Shown one piece after another: positions 1 through 6,080 of a stretch of 6,409 bases of DNA. The notes beneath the pieces were generated by a model. That model was given only the letters and a program-made list of their open reading frames with translations, searched no databases and had not been told where the DNA came from. Origin of the DNA: CAMREV01 sp051656125 (lineage in GTDB: Bacteria; Bacillota_I; Bacilli_A; Mycoplasmatales; Mycoplasmoidaceae); assembly GCA_051656125.1 (NCBI GenBank), contig JBOGBH010000042.1:1-6409 (forward strand). Direction: 5' to 3'. Positions within the stretch are counted from its first letter, which is position 1. The number at the start of each line of letters is the position of its first letter. The translations under genes were made by a program, and so were the position numbers.

Positions 1-361
1 GGGTTAGGGTTAGATATATCCAATATTTCCAATTATTTATTTATTTCCATTTATGTCCAATTATTTCCATATTAGGGTTCCCAGTTCCCTTAGGGGGTTA
101 GGGTTAAATTACAATAATAAAATTAATAAATAAATAAAAATCATAAAATTAATAATAATAAAATAAGAAATAATCATTAATAAATGTATAAATAATAATT
201 AATAACGAAATGAATAATAAAATAAAAACGATAAAATTAACAAAATTTCAAATTTCGAATTCCCAGTCCCCAGTTCCCTTATTTCCAATTATTTATTTAT
301 TCCCATTTATTACCAATTATATATTTATATAAATTTATCTCCAAATTAGGGTTAGGGTTAG
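1..361. repeat. AT-rich subtelomeric satellite with TTAGGG clusters
   Basis: Short runs of the vertebrate telomere repeat lie at 1-13, 72-79, 90-106 and 346-361, all with TTAGGG on the plus strand. Between them is very AT-rich DNA dominated by AAT/TAAA words (107-250). A 40-nt segment at 25-64 recurs at 281-320 with about three mismatches, and the phrase CCCAGTTCCCTTA occurs at 80-92 and again at 269-281, so the block is built from a repeated, decayed unit. No gene is visible. TTAGGG reading rightwards at the left edge is the opposite of what a left chromosome end would show, so this is interstitial telomeric sequence, an inverted contig end, or telomere repeat captured at an element junction. 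The TTAGGG identity is certain; the satellite reading is inference. Confidence 0.8.
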
Positions 362-390
362 CAGTGCACCGTCATAAACGGGTGCACTGC
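361..390. repeat. Perfect 10-bp inverted repeat (hairpin) at the telomere-repeat junction
   Basis: GCAGTGCACC (361-370) and GGTGCACTGC (381-390) are perfect reverse complements separated by a 10-nt loop. The left arm begins at the last base of the TTAGGG run at 346-361, and an A-rich tract follows the right arm. The position suggests a junction between telomeric DNA and an inserted sequence. The right arm also contains the CACTGC that starts the transposon-like terminus at 385. Confidence 0.75.
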
Positions 391-650
391 AAAAAACAAA
401 AACAAATGCCCCTCTTGAAACAAGCAAGATATGCTTAAATCGAGTTAAAGTGTGCTAAAATCAAGCCAAAAAAAATGGTGTAAGCAAAACTGACTTGATA
501 AGAATTCTTGAAAACAATCTACCTGCAAATGATAATTAATATTTACTTGTCAAGACAGAAGAAGACCAAGTGTCTTAAATTAAGATTTACGAGCTAGTGT
601 GCAATGCATTTTATGGCAAAAAACAAGACGAATTTTCTAGAAATAAGATC
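385..650. mobile_element. Decayed non-autonomous DNA transposon fragment (CACTGCAAAAAA family), right end missing
   Basis: The stretch starts CACTGCAAAAAAC. It continues with the style of a widespread fish repeat family: words such as AAACAAGCAAGAT, CTTAAATC, CTTGATAAGAATTCTTGAAAACAA, ACTTGTCAAGACA, TCTTAAATTAAGA and TTTCTAGAAATAAGA. These families normally end in the inverse, TTTTTTGCAGTG; no clear match appears before the direct repeat at 658, so the copy seems truncated or interrupted there. No coding capacity is seen. The identification is from memory of family appearance and needs a repeat-library search. Confidence 0.5.
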
Positions 651-657
651 GGTTTAC

Positions 658-908
658 AGCTGTCCTCACCGCACCGCGTCCAGCCGAGGCCTCTACGCCA
701 CCGTCCGTCATTTCTGCCACCTAAAAGAAACAATCCGACGCGAAGAACCCAATACAAAATCCCGAGAATGACATAACGCACGGATAAAAGGTAGTTACAA
801 AAGAAAAGTTGTCATGGAGTTAGGATGGATGAGTTCACTAATTATCCTATTGCACGAGTGAATATGTTGAGGTGTACCTGTGGGGTTAACTTGCAGTAAT
901 ATTTCACC
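658..908. repeat. Direct repeat, left copy (251 bp)
   Basis: This segment matches 6081-6332 in the same orientation over its full length, with substitutions and a few small indels. Long identical blocks include AGCTGTCCTCACCGCAC, GAGGCCTCTACGCCAC, GTCCGTCATTTCTGC, GATAAAAGGTAGTTACA and CATGGAGTTAGGATGGATG. Similarity starts abruptly at 658 and stops at 908. The start-to-start spacing of the copies is 5423 bp. It lies just past the poly(A) signal of the minus-strand gene. On the minus strand it contains a possible small exon (670-713). It shows no TG...CA ends, no primer-binding site and no obvious target-site duplication, so an LTR reading is not supported. Confidence 0.85.
670..713 (-). other. 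Putative 44-nt mini-exon in the left repeat copy
   Basis: On the minus strand an acceptor-like TTCTTTTAGGTGGCAG is followed by AA, an ATG (709-711) and 14 open codons (MTDGGVEASAGRGA), then a donor-like GCG|GTGAGG with the intron starting at 669. The right repeat has the same arrangement without indels; all four differences across the exon change an amino acid, as glycine/serine-type swaps in a small-residue peptide. If real, this would be the 5' exon of another gene copy lying further left, which the window does not show. Equally, it may be a relic. Only transcript data would settle it. Confidence 0.35.
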
Positions 909-936
909 AAAAAACAAAAACAAAACACAAACACAC
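908..936 (-). terminator. GU-rich downstream element of the poly(A) site
   Basis: Read on the minus strand, this is a GTGTGTTTGTGTTTTG-type tract with T runs, beginning about 23 nt beyond the AATAAA. That is where the cleavage stimulation factor normally binds GU/U-rich RNA. Cleavage would fall between the two, around 938-948. The A-rich plus-strand appearance could also be read as a retroposon tail of the direct repeat, but the right copy of the repeat lacks such a tail. Confidence 0.6.
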
Positions 937-939
937 GTG

Positions 940-1125
940 TTCTTGTGTAACTCTGAAATTTATTGAACGTGATAGGATAGAATAGATAGGGTCAGAATAA
1001 ACGCAGGGTATAAAGAATAGGGTAAGGGGAAAGTGCTCTGAAATATAATACTGTGCATTTTAAGGAAACCACCAGGACCAGGGGCGAGAAGACGTGCACG
1101 AACTGAAGTGAGTAGTCGCGACCAT
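940..1125 (-). other. Predicted terminal exon (3' UTR, or alternative C-terminus)
   Basis: The exon would start after the acceptor CATGTCTTACAG|ATGG (AG at 1126-1127) and run to the poly(A) site near 940. For the transcript that uses the stop at 1422 it is 3' UTR. If the duplicated exon at 1214-1309 is translated and spliced here, the frame stays open for about 43 codons, with a hydrophobic stretch (VHVFSPLVLVVSLKCTVLYF), to a TGA at 992-994. The left boundary is approximate because the cleavage site is not visible. Confidence 0.5.
959..964 (-). terminator. Poly(A) signal AATAAA
   Basis: The minus strand reads TTCAATAAATTTCAG. The canonical hexamer lies about 460 nt downstream of the stop codon of the long coding exon, after two predicted small introns, and is followed by a GU-rich tract. 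Together these support it as the 3' end of the minus-strand transcript. Confidence 0.7.
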
Positions 1126-1213
1126 CTGTAAGACATGAAAGCTACACAGTGAGATATCAAAGCTAAGTAAGCGAGGGGAGAGGAAGAAAACAAACACATA
1201 AAAAACACCTTAC
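1126..1213 (-). other. Predicted 88-nt intron
   Basis: The donor is TCGG|GTAAGG and the acceptor TTTCATGTCTTACAG, with a long pyrimidine-rich stretch (TTTGTTTTCTTCCTCTCCCC) between them. The length is typical of short teleost introns. The donor lies at almost the same place in the duplicated module as the donor after the stop codon at 1422-1424, supporting common origin of both exon ends. Confidence 0.6.
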
Positions 1214-1309
1214 CCGACCAAGTCCGGGTCCTCCTTTTTTGGAACGACTGAAATGGTCTCGCTGGGATGCCCATCTCCGGAAACGTGGCCAGGTTAGTTT
1301 TGTATGCTT
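1214..1309 (-). other. Duplicated copy of the Myb/SANT-like terminal module, as a separate 96-nt exon
   Basis: The minus strand encodes EAYKTNLATFPEMGIPARPF followed by QSFQKRRTRTWS. It aligns without gaps to the C-terminus of the 915-aa protein (EAYKTYLASCRETGLQTRTF, then QAFKKKRQRQR), with about 16 of 31 residues identical. It is bounded by an acceptor (CTTCCTCCTCCTCACGCAG) and a donor (GGTAAGG). The stop codon of the upstream copy is replaced here by TCG, so the frame stays open. Its upstream half (the part carrying WTDAE in the other copy) is not preserved as an exon. It may be an alternative last coding exon or a 3'-UTR relic. A methionine-initiated reading at 1274 is merely internal to this module. 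Confidence 0.6.
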
Positions 1310-1421
1310 CTGCGTGAGGAGGAGGAAGTTGTGGATTAACATGAATTACAAGAACATGAGTTTTTTGATATCAATGAAATGTGTGTGTGTGTGTGTGGGG
1401 TGGGGGGGGTTAGCGACTTAC
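1310..1421 (-). other. Predicted 112-nt intron immediately after the stop codon, with (CA)n and C-rich tract
   Basis: The TAG stop (1422-1424) forms the end of a consensus donor TAG|GTAAGT. The acceptor is the pyrimidine-rich CTTCCTCCTCCTCACGCAG. Inside are a C-rich run and a GT/CA microsatellite (plus strand 1381-1397). Possible branch points include the GTTAATC upstream of the acceptor. A junction directly at the stop would not be expected to trigger nonsense-mediated decay, although the next junction (exon end at 1214) lies only about 96 nt downstream in the mRNA, which could. Confidence 0.6.
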
Positions 1422-4169
1422 CTAGCGTTGTCTCTGTCTTTTTTTCTTGAAGGCCTGAAACGTTCTCGTCTGGAGGCCCGTCTCTCGACACGAGGCCAGG
1501 TACGTCTTGTACGCCTCCTGGTGCGTAAGATGAGGATCAGCCTGGACCAGAGTCAATTCCGCATCGGTCCATCTACCCGTGACGTTTGCCGGAACGGTGG
1601 ATGTGCTGACTCTTTCGATCAGCTGATCCTCTTCTTGCGCTGGTTCAACGTGCTCAGGGGACGGCTGCGGCCTTGGAGGAGGAGGAGGAGGAGGAGGGCG
1701 CTTTTTTGCTTGCAGCAGAAGGTGGGCCACCTTGTACGGAACGGAGTCGTGAAGCCTGTGGACGCGTGGCGAGTTCAGCAGGGTTAGGTGAGAAAGGAGC
1801 TGGGCCTGCTGTAGCCGCTTTTGGGTCACCGGCAGTTCAGACAGCAGTGTGCCGAGTGATGAAAAAGAGACAAAGTCCCCGTTTTGGATGAGGGCAATGG
1901 CACTAAGAAAGGTTAAGGCTGTGACTTTCCTGTCTTTCTCCAGGTTTTCTGGAAGCCGTCTGAGACACAGGTTCATCCACGGCATGCCACCCTCTCGGTA
2001 CCTTAGCAGGGTCTTGGAGTAGGTCAGTTGTTTCTTTTCAAGGTTGCTGCACACGTCTCCCATTAGGGCGGCCGCCTGAGCTTCGTTGGACGCCGGGTCG
2101 TTTTGGCCGTACAGCTCGACGTAATCCTTCTTGTTCCATTTGGCCTTCACATTTCGGTTTTCGTCCCAAAAGACAATGGACGGGAACAACTTGAGCTGCG
2201 ACAGACCCAGCTCCAGACAGCGCTGCACGTCGTGACCCGCCGCGCGAACGAGTTGGATCGCCCTTCCGAACGTATGCGGGTATTTGAAAGCGTTCCGTTC
2301 GGCGAGGTCCCTGCTGAAATCGGTCACCGTCCTGCAGCCGACGAGCTTGCCGAACATGGGCGGCGTGGCTTCTTTGAGAGCGTGCGTGGGGATGCGGTCG
2401 TTGCGTTCGTGCAAGTCTTTTAAAAGGACTTGCACTAAGCTTTCCCCGATGACCGAGGGGTCTGCTTGAAGCGCGTCGGTCAGCGGGAAGATTCTCAAAA
2501 CCCTCGTTTGCTGAATCGGGTCTTTAAACCACGTGTCCAGTGGAGGTGGAGATTCTCCCACGCTGGCGCTTCCCACGGGAGATAGCCCGAGAAAGCCTCT
2601 TTGTTTGGTCAAGCTGTTAGGGTCGGTGGCGCTAGTGCCCAGGCTGACAGAGAAGGCTTTGGAAGGCCTGTGGTACGGCTTACCGTAGAAAAGCTCTTCG
2701 AGAGCGAGCTCCAGTTGGAAGGCGGTCCAACTGTTGGCGTAACCTCCCTGTTCTTTGCACTCCGACAGCAGGGCCACGAGAGTGCGGGTGAGGTGATCAG
2801 CGACAGGATGGACCACGTGGCGCAGTCCCAACGACTGCGGGTTGTCTTTAAAGACGAGGACCATGGGAAAGTCTTCAAGCAGGTGGAAAATGTCAGTCTC
2901 GCTGTAAAAGTCACGCGCCACCAACCTTTCCGGGATTCGTTCCGTCAACAGAAACACTGCCTCCATTCTCGCGTGGGTGCGGCATCTGGTTTTCCTGGTT
3001 AGGTCCTCCATGTGTTCTACGTAGTCCTTGGCTTGTTTCAGCAGGGTTCGAGTGTGGTTTGGATTATTCAGGCCGCACGTGGCGACGATCCGACTGACGG
3101 GGTGCTTGGGTGTGAACACCATATGAGTGTGAGGAGTTGCGGCGTAGAGCTGCACGAAGGTGATGTCCGAAACCGGTTTCGCACCGCTGAAGACGAGTTT
3201 CAGCTGCCGCTCGATCGTCATCGGGTATTGGTCGACGTTAGACTGGAAGTTGGCGGCTTCCGGAATTCCGTACGTCGCATACAAACTTCCTCGGTGTCCG
3301 ACGACTTGCTGTAGCCCATGTCGTGACCAGAGCATGTCCATCCTGTAGTCCTTTGGACGGAGGGTGCAGGCGGCATGAACGGAAACGGACTCGACGCCGG
3401 TGATGTCGACCAGTGAGGCGATGTCGATTGGGTCGGGGTCCTTCTGTCCAAATTTGGTCAAGGACAAAACGATGGCTTGACTCGGGTCCGTGTTGACCTC
3501 TGCGAGTGCCTCTGCGAACACTTGAAGAACGAAACGTTGATCCTGCTTCAGGACATTCATCCGTCCTAGGTTGTTGGCATTGCTTTTCATGAGTGATGGT
3601 CTTTGTTTCTGTTCAGGGGGCAGATTTTTGACTTTCTCCGCAAACGCGTCGAAGACCGTGTTTATGGCGCTCACCGCGTTCGCTCTTGCCGCGTTCTCCG
3701 ACAGGAAAACCGGATGAGGGTTGGTGTGATCGCCCGACACGACGCTCACATTGAGAAAGTGACCGCTGTCGACAAAGGCCAAGACGCTGCCGAAGGTTTT
3801 GGTAAGCGCAGAGATTCCGGCCGAGTTGTACTTCTCCAGTTGGAGGTGTTTCTTCAGAATGGGCCAGTGGTGTTGAAGGTTGGGTCCGCTAATTTTGCCA
3901 ACAAAGAGGTAGTGGAGGCGTTGTTTCAACGCAGCAAGATTACGCAGCTGAACGACAATGCCGTCCAAGTCGTACTGCAAGTCGACGGCATGGTTGGCTT
4001 GTTGGACTGTAGTGGGGAAAAGCGGAACGTTGAGATCTTCGTCTCTGAGAAAGCCTTCCACAAAACGGTGCGCAAAGAAGTTGTCGAGTAGATTTTTTGT
4101 GTTTTCCTCCGACGAGCCGCTGAACAGGTAACTGTACAGGTAATCCAATTCTTCCTCTGAATAGTCCAT
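1422..4169 (-). CDS. Uncharacterised 915-aa protein with C-terminal Myb/SANT-like module
   Basis: An intact 915-codon frame in one exon, clearly more GC-rich than its AT-rich surroundings. The chosen ATG has a good Kozak context (ATCATGG) and lies 3 nt inside the exon, after a strong acceptor. I do not recognise the family. Residues 1-23 are acidic and tyrosine-rich (DYSEEELDYLYSYLF). Residues about 24-820 form a mixed helical, leucine-rich body with no signal peptide, clear membrane segment, zinc-ligand cluster or familiar enzyme motif. About 528-545 is a Ser/Pro-rich loop. Residues 825-832 are eight prolines, followed by an acidic linker. Residues 865-915 (GRWTDAELTLVQADPHLTHQ onward, ending in FKKKRQRQR) look like a Myb/SANT-like DNA-binding module: Trp near the start, RTF before the last helix, basic tail. 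Nuclear location and DNA binding are inferences from that tail. It could be a host multigene-family member, a domesticated transposon or viral gene, or a protein of an unrecorded element. Confidence 0.85.
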   Translation of the reverse strand: MDYSEEELDYLYSYLFSGSSEENTKNLLDNFFAHRFVEGFLRDEDLNVPLFPTTVQQANHAVDLQYDLDGIVVQLRNLAALKQRLHYLFVGKISGPNLQHHWPILKKHLQLEKYNSAGISALTKTFGSVLAFVDSGHFLNVSVVSGDHTNPHPVFLSENAARANAVSAINTVFDAFAEKVKNLPPEQKQRPSLMKSNANNLGRMNVLKQDQRFVLQVFAEALAEVNTDPSQAIVLSLTKFGQKDPDPIDIASLVDITGVESVSVHAACTLRPKDYRMDMLWSRHGLQQVVGHRGSLYATYGIPEAANFQSNVDQYPMTIERQLKLVFSGAKPVSDITFVQLYAATPHTHMVFTPKHPVSRIVATCGLNNPNHTRTLLKQAKDYVEHMEDLTRKTRCRTHARMEAVFLLTERIPERLVARDFYSETDIFHLLEDFPMVLVFKDNPQSLGLRHVVHPVADHLTRTLVALLSECKEQGGYANSWTAFQLELALEELFYGKPYHRPSKAFSVSLGTSATDPNSLTKQRGFLGLSPVGSASVGESPPPLDTWFKDPIQQTRVLRIFPLTDALQADPSVIGESLVQVLLKDLHERNDRIPTHALKEATPPMFGKLVGCRTVTDFSRDLAERNAFKYPHTFGRAIQLVRAAGHDVQRCLELGLSQLKLFPSIVFWDENRNVKAKWNKKDYVELYGQNDPASNEAQAAALMGDVCSNLEKKQLTYSKTLLRYREGGMPWMNLCLRRLPENLEKDRKVTALTFLSAIALIQNGDFVSFSSLGTLLSELPVTQKRLQQAQLLSHLTLLNSPRVHRLHDSVPYKVAHLLLQAKKRPPPPPPPPRPQPSPEHVEPAQEEDQLIERVSTSTVPANVTGRWTDAELTLVQADPHLTHQEAYKTYLASCRETGLQTRTFQAFKKKRQRQR
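1674..1697. repeat. GGA trinucleotide repeat encoding the proline run
   Basis: The plus strand is a near-perfect GGA repeat inside the long coding exon. On the minus strand it reads as proline codons for residues 825-832, just before the acidic linker and the C-terminal module. Length variation in multiples of three would be tolerated, so this is a likely polymorphic site between copies. Confidence 0.8.
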
Positions 4170-4172
4170 GAT

Positions 4173-4194
4173 CTGAAACAGTTAGAAAAAGAGT
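4173..4194 (-). promoter_or_regulatory. Splice acceptor of the long coding exon
   Basis: The minus strand reads CTCTTTTTCTAACTGTTTCAG followed by ATCATGG. It combines a polypyrimidine tract, a good branch-point match (TTCTAAC) close to the AG, and CAG at the junction. It places the start of the main exon at 4172 and implies at least one upstream exon. The branch point is unusually near the AG (about 10 nt), so another upstream branch point such as CTAACTTAATC (from 4208) may be used instead. Confidence 0.6.
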
Positions 4195-4351
4195 CGATTA
4201 AGTTAGGGTCAGGGCCGTTAGCCAAACGCAAAACTCGAAGGTCCCATGAAAAGGAACGAGTGCTCATCGAAGAGGCGAGAAAAAAATGTCACGTGGAATA
4301 AAATCGATGGAATAGGTGTAAAACAGAACCATCGTCGGGAGTTAAAAAGTA

Positions 4352-4402
4352 AATTATTTTTATTGTACTAATTATTTTTATTGTAATTATTTTTCTTGTA
4401 CT
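4352..4402. repeat. Three tandem copies of an AT-rich 15-18-bp unit
   Basis: AATTATTTTTATTGTACT (4352-4369), AATTATTTTTATTGT (4370-4384) and AATTATTTTTCTTGTACT (4385-4402) lie head to tail. The middle copy lacks the last three bases and the third has one substitution. This is a minisatellite-like expansion with no visible function. Confidence 0.85.
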
Positions 4403-4709
4403 ACCCATCGATGTGTAAAATGTTCAATACCAATGGTAACCATTTACAATTGAATTATTCATTCAATAGAAAAACTATTTGGAGAAAAGGTTTTAAAATT
4501 CAAAGGGTCATTTTTTTTTTTTAACTCATTTAAAATAGCGTATTTTATTTCTGTTTGTGCATTGCTGCAACCATTAGCTGCCAATATTCGAGCAGAATGT
4601 TATATCTACGTGAAAATAAGGTTGGTGAATTATGAATTATGAAGCAGGACCATTACGCCTGCTGACGCCCACCAACGTCTCGATATTCAAATTTGGTGTT
4701 TATACCAAC

Positions 4710-4836
4710 CAGAGCATGTGAGCGGAGTGGAGCAGGGAGTGGAGCAGGGAGCGGAGCGGCTCATATTCCTCGGTGAGCGCCTTTCTGCAGATTCCGCTCC
4801 GCTCGCTCGGTCCGCTCGGGGTCGCTCGCTCGCTCA
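4710..4836. repeat. GAGCGG/CCGCTC-rich inverted-repeat cluster, possible hAT-type terminus
   Basis: The stretch starts CAGAGCATGTGAGCGGAG. It continues with degenerate tandem GAGCGG/GAGCAGGGA words and then their complements (CCGCTC, GCTCGCTCGG). GAGCGGAGCGG at 4749-4759 and CCGCTCCGCTC at 4794-4804 are perfect 11-bp inverted repeats with a 34-nt spacer. CAGAGC at the edge resembles hAT transposon ends (which begin CAG), but no matching GCTCTG end with an 8-bp duplication of ATACCAAC was found. It is strongly GC-rich against the local AT background, so it could instead be a promoter-like patch. Confidence 0.55.
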
Positions 4837-5170
4837 ACCCAGAATTCCCTGAACATCAAAGTTAAGGAGGAAGGAGGCCTAGACCTAATCGAAAGGAGGT
4901 GTGGAGAAACTGAGTTAGCAAATATTTATTTTGTGTTTGTTCGTAGGCTACTTTGTTTTGGGGTAAAAAGAACTTTGAAAAAAATCGCGTCATAGGGTTA
5001 ATGAACATCGCGACGCGTCCATGCTGCCGTGAGCGCAGTTTAGATGATTAATAATGCGACGCCCGCTTTCCTCTCAGTAACAAAAACACACAACAAATAT
5101 GAAAAAAGCGTCTGATCTAATCATCGCGATGTGGAGATGTTTGACCAGCTCTGCGATTCAGCACTCTCCA

Positions 5171-5240
5171 GTCAAGTCACGTCACGTTTATTTATAGTCT
5201 ACCACTTTACAATATAGCTTACTGCTTTAAAGCTACAAAT
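5171..5240. mobile_element. Decayed widespread fish repeat fragment
   Basis: GTCAAGTCACGTCACGTTTATTTATAG, then CCACTTTACAATATAGCTTACTGCTTTAAAGCTAC, follows the pattern of an abundant teleost repeat that reads roughly CAAGTCACGTTTATTTATATAGCGCTTT, ACAATACAGATTG, AAAGCAGCTTTAC. The match is from memory and the fragment is short and diverged, so family and boundaries are uncertain. It is the best local hint that the host is a teleost. Confidence 0.45.
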
Positions 5241-5594
5241 ATCACAACTATCTATAGGCCAACTTTAATTGAGACGTGTATTCAAGAACTTTATCAAAAC
5301 AGAAAGACATTGTTTCGGCCTCCAAGACCGTTCGTTTGTTACGCACGCGACGTTTTATGGTTTTCTTCTCACGGAGGCCTATTAAATCCAGGCAACTGGT
5401 TGATGAAACATTGATTAAAATTAAGATACAAATTGTACAAAACGAAATTCACTTTAAAGAAAGACTTTCTACAAAACAAAACTTAATGAAGTGGTCCAAA
5501 TCATGTCTGACGCACTGCATGTCTCGCAATAGATCACACATCTTAGTGTCTTACTCGTGCTGTTCACTTTTCATAATCAACAGATGAAATTACA

Positions 5595-5630
5595 AATATA
5601 TATATATATATTATATATATATTTTATAAT
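5595..5630. repeat. AT dinucleotide microsatellite
   Basis: Alternating AT runs broken by one TT step, able to form self-complementary structure. No associated gene or regulatory element is seen. Confidence 0.85.
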
Positions 5631-6055
5631 AACTTAAATATGAATCTAAATGAGCTATGTTTTCTTTAATCCTGTTCAACGAACGCGCGCCGCGCTCGGA
5701 TGGATTTTCCCGGAATGACAGCGGAAGCAACTCCGTCATGTTTGGTCATAAAGATTAGTGAAAAACAACTACAAAGGGTCTACTTTTATTTGTGTACACT
5801 CATAATAACATCAAGACCTTGTGTTTTTGTAAAAATAAAGAAAACAAACGGTGCGCTTTCCACCAGAATCTTTCTAAAACTCAAAAATGAACTGAAACTC
5901 AGCGAATAGCCTTACACAATCAGGAAACATACGTCTAAAGAAATAATAAAGCAAATATTTAAAACAAATATTTTCCTGCAATGTAGCCTACTAATCTGTA
6001 TGAAATTAAAGATGCAGTTTGCCTAGCTCAGCTAGTTATCATTAATGTGATCACA

Positions 6056-6077
6056 CCCTCGCGCAGAGCGCGAAGGG
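6056..6077. repeat. Short GC-rich hairpin next to the right direct repeat
   Basis: TCGCGC (6059-6064) and GCGCGA (6068-6073) are perfect inverted arms around a 3-nt loop. The stem extends with CCC (6056-6058) pairing to GGG (6075-6077) if one A is bulged. It ends three bases before the right direct repeat begins at 6081. The left copy has no equivalent. Function unknown. Confidence 0.6.
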
Positions 6078-6080
6078 TCG

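Larger units (their letters stand above)
4175..6080. other. Non-coding stretch, probable 5' intron or promoter region of the minus-strand gene
   Basis: No convincing gene is seen in about 1.9 kb. Open frames at 5276-5587 and 5700-5909 (plus) have low-complexity, lysine-rich translations without domain character. The region holds an AT tandem repeat (4352-4402), a T run near 4512, a GC-rich inverted-repeat cluster (4710-4836), a decayed fish repeat (5171-5240), an AT microsatellite (5595-5630), a short CpG-rich patch (5682-5704) and a small hairpin (6056-6077). If the mini-exon at 6093-6136 joins the long exon, all of 4173-6092 is one intron of 1920 nt. Confidence 0.5.

Noticed and set aside
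361..390. Helitron 3' hairpin
   Set aside because: The hairpin is not followed by CTRR at the expected spacing on either strand, and no Rep/helicase coding sequence is present.
3603..4091. Plus-strand open frame of 162 codons opposite the long exon
   Set aside because: It is antisense shadow of the GC-richer coding exon, as are the other open frames at 1239-1891, 2103-2469 and 2601-3348.
5276..5587. Plus-strand open frame of 103 codons
   Set aside because: The composition is that of translated AT-rich DNA, with no domain pattern, no splice or poly(A) context, and it lies in the predicted intron region.
5700..5909. Plus-strand open frame of 69 codons
   Set aside because: Short, lysine-rich and low in information, with no supporting promoter, splice or homology signal.
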